Assembly: GCF_020179425.1 (NCBI RefSeq)
Contig: NZ_JAILYM010000002.1
Span: 682,001 to 746,000, forward strand
Reading direction: 5' to 3'
Source: Novosphingobium percolationis
GTDB lineage: Bacteria > Pseudomonadota > Alphaproteobacteria > Sphingomonadales > Sphingomonadaceae
Length of the DNA: 64,000 bases
Made by a program: the position numbers and the translations under genes. Position 1 is the first letter of the stretch, and the number at the start of each line of letters is the position of its first letter. The notes under the pieces are model-generated. The model did not search any database. It saw only the letters and a program-made list of their open reading frames with translations, and was not told where the DNA came from. Below, piece by piece: positions 34,553-43,494 of the stretch.

Positions 34553-35569
34553 CTAGCCAGCGGGGGCGGGCGACACAAGAGGGCGTCGCACCATCCTGGC
34601 CAGCCCCATCCGGGCGAGGCGTGGCCAGCTTCTGTGATGAGAAGGTCGATGATATTCAAGGCGATAGCGGGGGCGGCTGGCCGTCATCCAGTCGCGTTTG
34701 TAGCGGTCGTCACCCGTTCCGAAATCGATCCGCGCGACGCCGTCCACGGTCATGACATGGCGGAACAGAGCGTGGCTGAGCAAGGTTCCCGCCGATAGCG
34801 CTTTCGCCCGCTCGTCATGGGCAAGTTTATGAATCCACGCGGTTTTACCTTCGATGGTCCAGAACTGCGCGGCCACGGCCACCCCATCGGCGCGCGCCAA
34901 TCCCAGCCGCAGCGCGCCCGCCGCGCCTTCGGCCTGCGCGAAGCGGCGCAGGAATGCGGGGCTGCCTTCGCCGGGCTTCCAGCTGCGGGCGTAAACCGTT
35001 TCATAGTCTGCCCAGTCGACGTCGGAAAAGGCCGTGGCGATGGTCAGCACAACCGCGCCGCCGCGCCCCTTGCGCCGCACCGTTTCGCGCAGGGCGCCGG
35101 GGCGGGACGCCCACCAATCCTCATATCCATTTTCAGGAATGTCCATGAAGTGATTGATATCGTTTTCATCTATTGCGCCCCACCAGCCCTGACCGCGAAA
35201 CGCGCGGGCGAGCGCGATGGCTTCGGCTTCGGGCATTGGCGCCAGCCGCACCGGCTGCGTCAGGCTGGCGATGATCGCACCGAGCAGATCCGCGTCGAGC
35301 GATCCCAGCGGGCGCACGAAGAAGTTGTACCAGTTGCCCAGTTGTTCCAGCCCCCACGCGGTCTGGCGCAAGGGCAGCACGGCGATCCGGTCTTCATCGC
35401 GCGCCACGGCGAGGAAGCAGCGGTCGGCCGGAAAGCATTCGTCGGCCAGCAGCGTGAACCAGTCGAGCCGGTCGAACGGCGCGCTGGCATCCGAGCGCGC
35501 CAACAGGCGTGCAAGCACGGGATCGGCTTGCGCTTGCACCAAATCAGCGTGATAGACCCGGATTCCCAA
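34553..35569 (-). CDS. GNAT/FemAB-like acyltransferase of the XrtA locus
   Basis: This is a protein of about 338 residues from the acetyltransferase_6/FemAB-like group (CelD/BcsL-like), which transfers acyl or aminoacyl groups. Recognisable blocks are FDRLDWFTLLADECF, LPLRQTAWGLEQLGNWYNF, WWASRPGALRETVRRKG and the acyl-CoA fold end AAQFWTIEGKTAWIHKLAHDE, IDFGTGDDRYKRDW. No ATG occurs near the N-terminus; I chose a TTG just before GIRVYHADLVQ, while a GTG at 35626 would overlap the divergent ligase gene. It is followed by the ACP gene and may use its carried acyl group. Confidence 0.78.
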   Translation of the reverse strand: MGIRVYHADLVQAQADPVLARLLARSDASAPFDRLDWFTLLADECFPADRCFLAVARDEDRIAVLPLRQTAWGLEQLGNWYNFFVRPLGSLDADLLGAIIASLTQPVRLAPMPEAEAIALARAFRGQGWWGAIDENDINHFMDIPENGYEDWWASRPGALRETVRRKGRGGAVVLTIATAFSDVDWADYETVYARSWKPGEGSPAFLRRFAQAEGAAGALRLGLARADGVAVAAQFWTIEGKTAWIHKLAHDERAKALSAGTLLSHALFRHVMTVDGVARIDFGTGDDRYKRDWMTASRPRYRLEYHRPSHHRSWPRLARMGLARMVRRPLVSPAPAG

Positions 35570-35603
35570 GTGCCTGCCTGCCTTCAAACCCAAGGGATTT
35601 CGC

Positions 35604-37130
35604 GTGTCCGCACCCCTCGACGCCACCGTCTGTCCGCTCGATCACCTGCCGCTGCGCGGGCTGGCCGATGCGCCCGCGCTGGTGCTGCGGCACGCCACGC
35701 TGACCTATTCCGACCTCGACCGCCGCGTCGGCCAGCTCGCGGCCTGGCTCAAGCGCAAGGTATCGGGGAAGGGTGAACGCATTGCAACCTGGGCGAGCAA
35801 GGGCGAACTGACGTGCCTGATGCCGCTCGCCGCAGTGCGCGCCGGGCTGGTCCACGTGCCGATCAACCCGTTGCTCAAGCGCGCGCAAGTGGCCCACATC
35901 CTTGCGGACAGCGGCGCGAAGCTGCTGGTTGCCAACAAGGCGCGGCTCGATACGCTGGAACCGGACGACCGGGCTGTCGCCGTGATCTTCGATGAAGGCG
36001 AGGTTATTTTCGAAATCAATGATTTGAATCCTCTTTCTCCATCAAATTGCGAGGATCAGGATCTCGCGGCGATCCTCTATACCAGCGGCAGCACCGGACG
36101 GCCCAAGGGGGTGATGCTGTCGAATGCCAACCTCTGGCTCGGCGCGGTGAGCGTGGCGCATTACCTGCGATTGGCGCCAGACGACCGCGTGCTGGCGGTG
36201 CTGCCCTTCGCCTTCGACTATGGGCAGAACCAGCTGCTGTCGGCGTGGTTTACGGGCGGCACGGTAATCCCGCTCGACTACCTGATGCCGCGCGACGTGG
36301 TGAAGGCGGTCGACCGGCACGCCGTCACCACCATCGCCGCCGTGCCGCCGCTGTGGCTGCAACTGGTCGAACTTCCGTGGCCGTCTGAAGTCGCGGGCAA
36401 GCTGCGGCGGTTGACCAACAGCGGTGGCGCATTGACGCCATCGCTGGTGCGGGCCTTGCGTGCCACGTTCCCGCAGGCCGATCTCTATGCGATGTACGGC
36501 CTGACCGAGGCGTTCCGGTCGACCTATCTCGATCCGGCGCTGGTGGATGAACATCCGACTTCGATCGGCAAGGCGATCCCCTTCGCCGAGATCATCGTCG
36601 TCAACGACGATGGCCGAGAGGCCGCGCCGGACGAGGAGGGCGAACTGGTCCACGCCGGACCGCTGGTGGCGCAAGGGTACTGGCAGGATGCCGAGCGTAC
36701 CGCCGAGCGGTTCAAGCCCGCGCCGCCGTTTTCGAAGCTGGGCGGCATGGCCGTGTGGTCGGGCGACCGGGTGCGCCGCGATGCGCAAGGCCTGCTGCAC
36801 TTCGTCGGGCGGCGCGATGCGATGATCAAGACCAGCGGCAACCGCGTCAGCCCGCAGGAAGTCGAGGAAGCAGCCGTGGCGACCGGGCTGGTGGCTGAAG
36901 CCGTGGCGCTGGGCGTGCCCGATCCGCAACTGGGGCAGGCGATCCACCTCGTAGCGCGGGCGACGGGAGAGGCGGACACGGCGGCGCTGATCGCGGCGCT
37001 GACGCGCGCGCTACCCAACTTCATGGTGCCGCGCCATGTCCACTGGCGGCAGGCGATGCCGGTCAGCCCCAACGGCAAGCTCGATCGCGTTGCGCTGGCC
37101 GCCGAACTTGCACAGGAACTTCGCGTATGA
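35604..37130 (+). CDS. Acyl-CoA ligase (AMP-forming), exosortase A-associated
   Basis: This 508-residue adenylate-forming enzyme activates a carboxylic acid as acyl-AMP and loads it on CoA or a carrier protein. The P-loop is LYTSGSTGRPKGVML near 157, then YGLTEAF, the WSGDRV hinge motif and the C-terminal catalytic Lys in SPNGKLDR near 491. It matches the ligase family confined to exosortase A loci. GTG is the start, with AAGGGA six bases upstream. Its stop overlaps the next gene (ATGA), coupling it to a PLP decarboxylase. With the ACP across the divergent promoter it forms a loading module whose acid substrate is unknown. Confidence 0.9.
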   Translation: MSAPLDATVCPLDHLPLRGLADAPALVLRHATLTYSDLDRRVGQLAAWLKRKVSGKGERIATWASKGELTCLMPLAAVRAGLVHVPINPLLKRAQVAHILADSGAKLLVANKARLDTLEPDDRAVAVIFDEGEVIFEINDLNPLSPSNCEDQDLAAILYTSGSTGRPKGVMLSNANLWLGAVSVAHYLRLAPDDRVLAVLPFAFDYGQNQLLSAWFTGGTVIPLDYLMPRDVVKAVDRHAVTTIAAVPPLWLQLVELPWPSEVAGKLRRLTNSGGALTPSLVRALRATFPQADLYAMYGLTEAFRSTYLDPALVDEHPTSIGKAIPFAEIIVVNDDGREAAPDEEGELVHAGPLVAQGYWQDAERTAERFKPAPPFSKLGGMAVWSGDRVRRDAQGLLHFVGRRDAMIKTSGNRVSPQEVEEAAVATGLVAEAVALGVPDPQLGQAIHLVARATGEADTAALIAALTRALPNFMVPRHVHWRQAMPVSPNGKLDRVALAAELAQELRV

Positions 37131-38353
37131 AACCGCTCGGCCCCATTCCCGCAGGCTTTGCCGCGATCGACGGCGAACTGGCCATTGCCGGGCGCAAGGC
37201 GAGCGACATCGTGGCGCAGGCAGGCACCACGCCGCTATTCGTCTATGCGCGCGAGCGGCTCGACGCGCGCCTTGCGGAACTGCGCGCCGCGATGCCGACG
37301 CGGCTGGACATTCACTACGCGGTCAAGGCCAACCCGTTCGGACCTTTGCTGGCGCACATGGCGGGGCTGGTCGACGGGTTCGACGTGGCGTCGGGCGGGG
37401 AACTGGCGCTGGCCGAAGCGGCGGGGATCGACCTCGCGCGTGTCAGCTTTGCCGGGCCAGGCAAGCGCGATGCCGAGTTGGAGCTCGCGATTATCAAGGG
37501 TGTGACGCTCAATCTTGAGTCGGCACGCGAAGCCGATCGGGCGCTTGCCATTGCGGAGCGCCTCGGCGTGACACCGCGCCTTGCCATTCGCGTGAACCCC
37601 GATTTCGATCTCAAGGGATCGGGCATGAAGATGGGCGGCGGGGCCAAGCAGTTCGGCATCGACGCCGACAAGGTGCCCGCGCTGGCGCGGCGGCTGGTCG
37701 ATGCCGGGGCGCAATGGCGCGGTTTCCACATCTTTGCCGGATCGCAGGCGCTGGATGCCGCCGCGATCATCGAGACGCAGGCGCAGACGCTCGAACTGGC
37801 GGCGCGGCTGGCGCAGGAGGCCGGCGTCGCCCTGCCCAAATGCAATCTCGGCGGGGGTTTCGGCATTCCCTACTTTCCGGGCGACAAGCCGGTCGATGTC
37901 GCTGCCGTGGGTGCGGCGCTGGGCGAGCGGTTCGCGCATCTGCCCGAGGTGTTGCGCGAAACTCGATTCTGCATTGAATTGGGGCGCTATCTTGTTGGCG
38001 AAGCAGGCGTTTACCTGACACGGATCGTTGACCGCAAGGAGAGCCACGGCGAAATCTTCCTCGTCACCGATGGCGGGCTGCACCACCAGCTGGCAGCCAG
38101 CGGCAATTTCGGCACCGTGGTCCGCCGCAACTATCCGAGCGCCATCGCCAGCCGCTTCGATGCGCCGGTGGAGGAGGAGGCGAGCGTGGTCGGTTGCCTG
38201 TGTACCCCGCTCGATCGCCTGGCCGACAAAGGCGGATTTCCGCGCGCCGGCGAAGGCGATCTGGTCGCGGTGTTCTGCGCAGGCGCCTATGGCGCCAGCG
38301 CCAGTCCGGTTCATTTTCTGGGACAAGGTCCGGCGGCAGAAATTCTCATTTAG
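37127..38353 (+). CDS. PLP-dependent decarboxylase, exosortase A-associated
   Basis: This is a 408-residue fold type III PLP enzyme of the LysA/ornithine decarboxylase-2 family. The PLP Lys is Lys67 in HYAVKANPF. The glycine-rich phosphate site (CNLGGGFGIPYFPGD), the ELGRYLVGEAG block and the substrate Cys loop (VVGCLCTPLDRL) are intact, and the C-terminal FCAGAYGASASPVHFLG matches the family. It decarboxylates an amino acid, and housekeeping LysA is usually a separate gene, so this copy probably serves the EPS or the ACP-bound group. The ATG overlaps the ligase stop. Confidence 0.9.
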   Translation: MKPLGPIPAGFAAIDGELAIAGRKASDIVAQAGTTPLFVYARERLDARLAELRAAMPTRLDIHYAVKANPFGPLLAHMAGLVDGFDVASGGELALAEAAGIDLARVSFAGPGKRDAELELAIIKGVTLNLESAREADRALAIAERLGVTPRLAIRVNPDFDLKGSGMKMGGGAKQFGIDADKVPALARRLVDAGAQWRGFHIFAGSQALDAAAIIETQAQTLELAARLAQEAGVALPKCNLGGGFGIPYFPGDKPVDVAAVGAALGERFAHLPEVLRETRFCIELGRYLVGEAGVYLTRIVDRKESHGEIFLVTDGGLHHQLAASGNFGTVVRRNYPSAIASRFDAPVEEEASVVGCLCTPLDRLADKGGFPRAGEGDLVAVFCAGAYGASASPVHFLGQGPAAEILI

Positions 38354-38383
38354 CGCAACGGTTTAACGCATTGCACCCAAGGC

Positions 38384-38398
38384 GTCCCAATTCGGGAC
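38384..38398. promoter_or_regulatory. Short palindrome before the EPS export operon
   Basis: GTCCC and GGGAC flank AATTC, a 15-bp near-palindrome about 165 bp before the export lipoprotein gene. It could be an operator or a weak hairpin after the decarboxylase gene; no U tract follows. I found no sigma-54 (GG-N10-GC) element in this 208-bp gap. Confidence 0.25.
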
Positions 38399-38561
38399 CC
38401 GAGGGGGAATCCGCTTGCCACTTCGCAGATTGCGAACAAGGCTAACGCTCTGTTCACCAGTGGGCCGTATTGCCCGGGGGAGCGTGGTCGCAATCCCTTG
38501 CCCCATGTCCGGCCGTGGACGGGGTGGGCTGCGTTCGCGCCGAAGCTCCGAAGGACCTTGC

Positions 38562-39209
38562 ATGTCTACCGTCTTGCGCCTGCGTTTCCTGTTCTCTGCC
38601 ACAGCGCTTGGCGGCTTGGCGCTGTCAGGTTGCGCCGAGGCGAGGCCTGCGCAGCAGCTGCCACCTGCTGCCTTCGTGGCGTTGCAGGAAGGGCCGGGCG
38701 AGGAATACGTGATCGGTCCGCTCGACGAATTGACGATCTTCGTCTGGCGCAACCCGGAACTGGGCGCGAGCGTGCAGGTGCGGCCCGACGGGCGCATCAC
38801 CACGCCGTTGATCAACGACATGCCGGCCGTGGGCAAGACCCCGTCGATGCTGGCCGAGGATATCAAGCTGCAGCTTTCGCAGTACATCCAGGAGCCGATC
38901 GTCTCGGTCATCGTCAACAAGTTCGCCGGCACCTTCAGCCAGCAGGTGCGCATCGTGGGGGCGACCGAAAAGCCTTCGTCGATCCCCTATCGCGCCAACA
39001 TGACGCTACTCGATGCGATGATCGCGGTGGGCGGCCTGTCCGAATACGCAGCGGGCAACCGCGCGCGGCTGGTGCGCTTCGACAAGCAGACCGGCAAGCA
39101 GAAGGAATACAACCTGCGTATCGGCGACCTGCTCAAGAAGGGCGAGAGCAAGGCCAACGTCATGCTGATGCCGGGTGACGTCATCATCATCCCCGAAAGC
39201 AATTTCTAA
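38562..39209 (+). CDS. XrtA-associated exopolysaccharide export lipoprotein (Wza-like)
   Basis: This 215-residue outer-membrane polysaccharide export protein has a lipoprotein signal with lipobox LSGC (Cys24). The polysaccharide-export domain YVIGPLDELTIFVWRNPEL..VQVRPDGRITTPLI follows, then a SLBB-like segment (VRIVGATEKPSSIPYRANMTLLDAM). Wza relatives form the ring through which polymer leaves the cell; this short form lacks extra SLBB domains. The ATG has AAGGA six bases upstream. It begins the rightward export and assembly run. Confidence 0.9.
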   Translation: MSTVLRLRFLFSATALGGLALSGCAEARPAQQLPPAAFVALQEGPGEEYVIGPLDELTIFVWRNPELGASVQVRPDGRITTPLINDMPAVGKTPSMLAEDIKLQLSQYIQEPIVSVIVNKFAGTFSQQVRIVGATEKPSSIPYRANMTLLDAMIAVGGLSEYAAGNRARLVRFDKQTGKQKEYNLRIGDLLKKGESKANVMLMPGDVIIIPESNF

Positions 39210-39233
39210 ACGCGATCGGGGGCAAAGGGGGCC

Positions 39234-40751
39234 ATGACCAACATCTACGAGGAAGTGCGCATCGCACTCTACGGGATCTGGAACCGGCGCTGGCTGGCGC
39301 TGGGGATCGCGTGGGTGGTGTGCCTGCTCGGCTGGCTGTCGGTGGCGATGGTGCCCAATTCCTACCAGTCGAAGGCGCGCATCTTCGTGCAGATCGACGA
39401 TGTGCTGTCCGACCAGATCGGCATCGGCGGCGACCGCAAGCGCGACATCGAGCGCGTGCGCCAGACGCTGACCAGCGCGGTCAATCTGGAAAAGGTCGTG
39501 CGGGCAACGCGGCTGGGCGACAAGGTGACCAGCGACAAGGAAATGGAAGGCGCGGTTGCCAGCTTGGGCAAGGCGGTCAAGGTCGTCAGCCAGCAGGACA
39601 ACCTGTTCGAGATTTCGGCGACGTGGGGCAGCCGGGGCTATTCCGACGTCGAGAACGCCAAGCTGGCGCAGGACGTGGTGCAGAAGATGATCGACATCTT
39701 CCGCGAGGAAAACCTGGCCGGCGGGCGCGGCGAGATGACCGATACCATCGCCTTCATGGACCAGCAGTTGCAGGACCGGCAGAAGGATCTCGAAGCCGCC
39801 GAGCAGCGCCGCCAGGCCTTCGAGGCCAAGAACGCTGCGCTGATGCCGGGCAGTGGCGGGATCACGGCACGGATGGAAGGCGCGCGCAGCGAACTGCGCG
39901 GGGTCGATTCGGACTTGCTGGCGGCGCAGAGCGCGCTGGCGGCGGTCAACGGCCAGCTTTCGGGCACGCCGCCCACGCTGATGGTGCCGGGCGCAGCCGG
40001 CGGGGCGCGGGGTGCGCTGTCGCAGGCGCAGTCCGAACTTGCCGGGATGCGCGCGCGGGGCCTCACCGACAGCCATCCCGACGTGCAGGCGCTGAAGGCG
40101 CAGATCGCGGGCCTTTCGCGGCAGGCGGCGGGCGAGGGCGGTCCGGTGGGCACGCCCAACCCGGCCTATGTCTCGTTGCAATCGATCAAGGCCGACCGGC
40201 AGGCGAGCATCGTGGCGCTGCAATCGCGCAAGGCTTCGCTCCAGCAGGATCTCGCGCAGCTTTCCACGCAGCAGTACAGCGAACCGGCGGTCGCGGCAGA
40301 GGCATCGCGCATCAACCGCGACTACGACGTGCTCAAGGAACAATACGACAAGCTTCTGCGCGATCGCGAACAGCTGCGCCTGCGCGGGCAGGTGGAAAGC
40401 GAGCGCAACGCGGTGAAGTTCGAGGTGATCGATCCCCCGACGACCCCGCGCAGCCCTTCGGCCCCCGACCGGCCGATGTTGCTGACGCTGGTGCTGGTGG
40501 TGGGCCTTGTAGCCGGTTGCGGCGCGGCCTTTGCGATGGGGCAGTTGCGGTCGAGCTATTCGACCACGGGCCAGCTGGAGCGCGCCACGGGGCTGCCGGT
40601 GCTGGGCTCGATCTCGCTGACCGTCACGCGCGAGCAGCGGGCCGAGGGCTGGAAGCAGCTCAAGTGGTTCGGCGGGGCGACGGTGGGGCTGTTCGCTGTG
40701 CTGATGGTGCTGCTGGCGCTGGAATACATGAAGCGCGGGATGGTCGCGTGA
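39234..40751 (+). CDS. XrtA-associated chain-length determinant (Wzz/GNVR type)
   Basis: This 505-residue inner-membrane protein controls EPS chain length. It has an N-terminal membrane helix (about 16-38, RWLALGIAWVVCLLGWLSV), a long periplasmic coiled-coil region (about 170-400, for example DRQKDLEAAEQRRQAFEAKN and LKEQYDKLLRDREQLRLRG) and two C-terminal membrane helices (about 412-434 and 480-500). The GNVR-like end of the coiled coil and the Pro-rich VIDPPTTPRSPSAPDRP before the helix match the family. It lacks a fused kinase; the kinase is the next gene, as in Gram-positive-like split systems. Confidence 0.9.
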   Translation: MTNIYEEVRIALYGIWNRRWLALGIAWVVCLLGWLSVAMVPNSYQSKARIFVQIDDVLSDQIGIGGDRKRDIERVRQTLTSAVNLEKVVRATRLGDKVTSDKEMEGAVASLGKAVKVVSQQDNLFEISATWGSRGYSDVENAKLAQDVVQKMIDIFREENLAGGRGEMTDTIAFMDQQLQDRQKDLEAAEQRRQAFEAKNAALMPGSGGITARMEGARSELRGVDSDLLAAQSALAAVNGQLSGTPPTLMVPGAAGGARGALSQAQSELAGMRARGLTDSHPDVQALKAQIAGLSRQAAGEGGPVGTPNPAYVSLQSIKADRQASIVALQSRKASLQQDLAQLSTQQYSEPAVAAEASRINRDYDVLKEQYDKLLRDREQLRLRGQVESERNAVKFEVIDPPTTPRSPSAPDRPMLLTLVLVVGLVAGCGAAFAMGQLRSSYSTTGQLERATGLPVLGSISLTVTREQRAEGWKQLKWFGGATVGLFAVLMVLLALEYMKRGMVA

Positions 40752-40768
40752 GCGAGGGAGGCGACGAT

Positions 40769-41791
40769 ATGCCGAAAGGCGCAACGGCGCAGCGGCGCTC
40801 GCTGATCGAGCGGGCCGCGGGGCGCTTCGGGCTGGACGGGTTTCCGGTTCCGCCCGCGCCGCCGGTGGTGACGCCTCCGGTCGTCGCGCCTCCGGTCTAC
40901 CCAGCAGCGGAGCCTGCGGTTGAGGACGCGCCGGTCGAGACCGATCGCGTGGCCGAACCCGCGCCTGCGCCGTTCGCGCCTTTTGCACCGCCGGTTGCGG
41001 AACCGGCGCCGTTCGACCCGCCGATCGATGGCATTCCGGCGCAGCAGGTGTTCCGTCGTCCGATCCATGCGATCGACCGCGGGCGGCTGCGCGAGCTGTG
41101 CCTGATCGAGCCTGATGGCCCGGTCACGTCGTTGCTGGAGGAGTTCCGCATCGTCAAGCGGCAGCTGCTGCTGACGGCGGCGGAATCGCGCAAGGGCCGG
41201 GGCGCGCCGCATGGCGAGCGCATCCTGATCTGCTCGGCGCATCCGGGCGAAGGCAAGACCTTCACCGCCGTGAATCTCGCGCTGTCGATTGCGGCGGAGA
41301 AGGACAACGAGGTGCTGCTGGTCGATGCCGACTTCGCCAAGCCGAGCGTGCTGTCCACGCTGGGCCTGCCGGGCGGGGCGGGGCTGATGGATGCGCTGGT
41401 CGATCCCGCCATCGCGGTCGAGGACTGCATCCTGGCGACCGACGTGCCGGGGTTGTTCGTGCTGCCCGCAGGCAATCCGAGCGGGCACGATACCGAGTTT
41501 CTGGCCTCGGCGCGAACGCGTCGCGTGCTCGACCGGCTGACCGCGCAGGCGCCCAGTCGGATCGTCATCTTCGACAGCCCGCCAGCGCTCGCCGCCTCGC
41601 CGGCATCGGAACTGGCGATGCACGTGGGGCAGGCGCTGATGGTGGTGCGCGCCGACCGCACGGGCGAGGCCGCGTTGCGCGATGCGGTGAACATTCTTGC
41701 CGGGTGCGAGGACATCAAGCTGCTGCTCAATGGCACGCGCTTTTCGCCCACGGGTCGCCGCTTCGGCACCTATTATGGCTACAAGGACTGA
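40769..41791 (+). CDS. XrtA-associated BY-type tyrosine autokinase
   Basis: This 340-residue cytosolic kinase partners the Wzz-type protein and regulates polymer synthesis by autophosphorylation. After a long Pro/Ala/Val-rich N-terminal linker (about 25-90), residues 156-164 form Walker A (SAHPGEGKT), LLVDADFAKPS is Walker A' and VIFDSPPALA is Walker B. The C-terminus (GTYYGYKD) supplies the Tyr cluster expected to be phosphorylated. I use the ATG with AGGGAGG 7 bp upstream, not the GTG that overlaps the preceding stop. It lies in the operon between the Wzz gene and the outer-membrane barrel. Confidence 0.9.
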   Translation: MPKGATAQRRSLIERAAGRFGLDGFPVPPAPPVVTPPVVAPPVYPAAEPAVEDAPVETDRVAEPAPAPFAPFAPPVAEPAPFDPPIDGIPAQQVFRRPIHAIDRGRLRELCLIEPDGPVTSLLEEFRIVKRQLLLTAAESRKGRGAPHGERILICSAHPGEGKTFTAVNLALSIAAEKDNEVLLVDADFAKPSVLSTLGLPGGAGLMDALVDPAIAVEDCILATDVPGLFVLPAGNPSGHDTEFLASARTRRVLDRLTAQAPSRIVIFDSPPALAASPASELAMHVGQALMVVRADRTGEAALRDAVNILAGCEDIKLLLNGTRFSPTGRRFGTYYGYKD

Positions 41792-41796
41792 AGGGG

Positions 41797-43482
41797 ATGG
41801 CACTGGCGCGACATCTCGGCCTTGGCCTCGCGGTGGCGTTGACCGCCTTGCCGCTCACGCCCGCGCTGGCGCAGGCCAAGGACGACCCCGAAGCGCCGAC
41901 CGGCGGCGAGGCGGACAAGCCCGCGCGCCACGGCGGCGGCGTGCGGCTCGTGCGGACGAAGATCCAGCCCTATATCGAGGTTCGGCAGAACCTGATCAAG
42001 CAACTGCGCCCCGGCGACGATACCGTCACCTACACCGCGCTGGCAGCGGGCGTGGACGCCCAGTTTGCCGGGCGTCGCACGCAAGGGTCGGTTTCGCTGC
42101 GCTATGAACGGCGCTTTGTCGAGAAGGGCGGCTTTCGCGACGGCGACAGCATTTCCGGCCTGGCGCGGGTGCAGCGTGACCTGATAGACCGCACCTTGCG
42201 CGTCGAGGTGGGCGGCATGGCATCGCGCACGCGCGTCGATAGCGCAGGCAACGGCCTGGTCGATGGCGGGCGCTTCACCGATTCGGTCAGCCAGGTCTAT
42301 GCCGTCTATGGCGGGCCGACCTTCACCACGCGTGTCGGCGACGTGAAGCTCAACGCCAGCTACATGGCGGGCTATACCGAAGTGAACGACAAGGACGCCC
42401 TGCAACTGACGCCGGGCGGCCCGCGCATCGACATCTTCGACCATTCGGTGACGCAGAACGCGCAAGTGTCGGCAGGCGTGCGTCCGGGTGAGGGACTGCC
42501 GGTGGGCGTGACCGTCAACGGCGGTTATACGCAGGAAGACATCTCGAACCTCGACCAGCGCATCCGGTCCTTGCGGGCGGGCGCGCAGGTGACGGTGCCG
42601 GTGACGCTGAGCCTTGCGGTGGTGGGCGACGTGGGCTGGGAACACGCGCAGGTTTCGTCACGCGATGCGCTGCGCGATGCCAGCGGCAACCCCGTGATCG
42701 ACAGCAACGGCCACTACAAGGTCGACCGTTCGCAGCCGCGCCAGCTGGCCTATGACAGCAACGGCCTGACGTGGGACATGGGCGTGATCTGGCGGCCGAG
42801 CCGTCGCACCTCGCTGTCGGCCTTCATCGGCAAGCGCTATGACAGCACGACTTACTACGGGTCGTTCACCTACAACCCCAATGCGCGCCATTCGCTGCAG
42901 GTCTCTGTCTATGACGGAATCTCCGGCTTCGGGTCGAGTCTTGGCAGCCAGCTGCAAAGCCTGCCGACCGATTTCGACGGCGGGCAGGACCCGTTCGGCG
43001 GCGGCGTCACCGGCTGCGGCTTCGGCGGCAGCGGCGGGGCCTGCCTCAACGGGCCGTTCGGCTCGCTCGCCTCGTCGGCGTTCCGGGGGCGCGGGATCAA
43101 CGCGACTTATGCGCTGACGCTGCACCGGCTGCGCTTCACGCTGGGCGCTGGCTATGCCAACCGGCGCTATATCGCCGGGCGCGATACGGTGCTGGGCCTG
43201 GTCAACGGCACGGTGTCCGAGAACGTCTATGTCAACGCAGGCGTCGGCGGGCCGATCGATGCGCGCTCGAACTTCGGGATCAATGTCTACGAGGCTTGGT
43301 TCCGCAATCGCATCAATCCACTGGGCGATTCCAACGCGATGGGCGTTTCGGCCTCCTATTTTCGCCGCCTGACCGACCGACTGGTGGCGACCGCGGCGCT
43401 GGGTTTGGATAGTGTTAACTATAAAGTGGTTGAGGATCAGCTTATCCTCACGGGCCAGTTGGGCCTGCGCTACAATTTCTGA
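41797..43482 (+). CDS. XrtA/PEP-CTERM-associated outer-membrane beta-barrel protein
   Basis: This is a 561-residue protein with a signal peptide (MALARHLGLGLAVALTALPLTPALAQA). It is built of repeated amphipathic strands (FTTRVGDVKLNASYMAGYTE, RHSLQVSVYDGISGFGSSLG, RLRFTLGAGYANRRYIAG) and ends in LGLRYNF, a typical outer-membrane terminal strand. It matches the large barrel conserved in XrtA loci. A Gly/Cys-containing loop (VTGCGFGGSGGACLNG) may be disulfide-bonded. The likely role is outer-membrane passage or anchoring of the polysaccharide. AAGGA lies upstream of the ATG. Confidence 0.85.
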   Translation: MALARHLGLGLAVALTALPLTPALAQAKDDPEAPTGGEADKPARHGGGVRLVRTKIQPYIEVRQNLIKQLRPGDDTVTYTALAAGVDAQFAGRRTQGSVSLRYERRFVEKGGFRDGDSISGLARVQRDLIDRTLRVEVGGMASRTRVDSAGNGLVDGGRFTDSVSQVYAVYGGPTFTTRVGDVKLNASYMAGYTEVNDKDALQLTPGGPRIDIFDHSVTQNAQVSAGVRPGEGLPVGVTVNGGYTQEDISNLDQRIRSLRAGAQVTVPVTLSLAVVGDVGWEHAQVSSRDALRDASGNPVIDSNGHYKVDRSQPRQLAYDSNGLTWDMGVIWRPSRRTSLSAFIGKRYDSTTYYGSFTYNPNARHSLQVSVYDGISGFGSSLGSQLQSLPTDFDGGQDPFGGGVTGCGFGGSGGACLNGPFGSLASSAFRGRGINATYALTLHRLRFTLGAGYANRRYIAGRDTVLGLVNGTVSENVYVNAGVGGPIDARSNFGINVYEAWFRNRINPLGDSNAMGVSASYFRRLTDRLVATAALGLDSVNYKVVEDQLILTGQLGLRYNF

Positions 43483-43494
43483 CGGAGCGGCGCG

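Noticed and set aside
38354..38561. Sigma-54 promoter before the EPS export genes, as in some PEP-CTERM systems
   Set aside because: I found no GG-N10-GC pair with the right flanks. The nearest matches have spacings of 12 bp or lack the GG.
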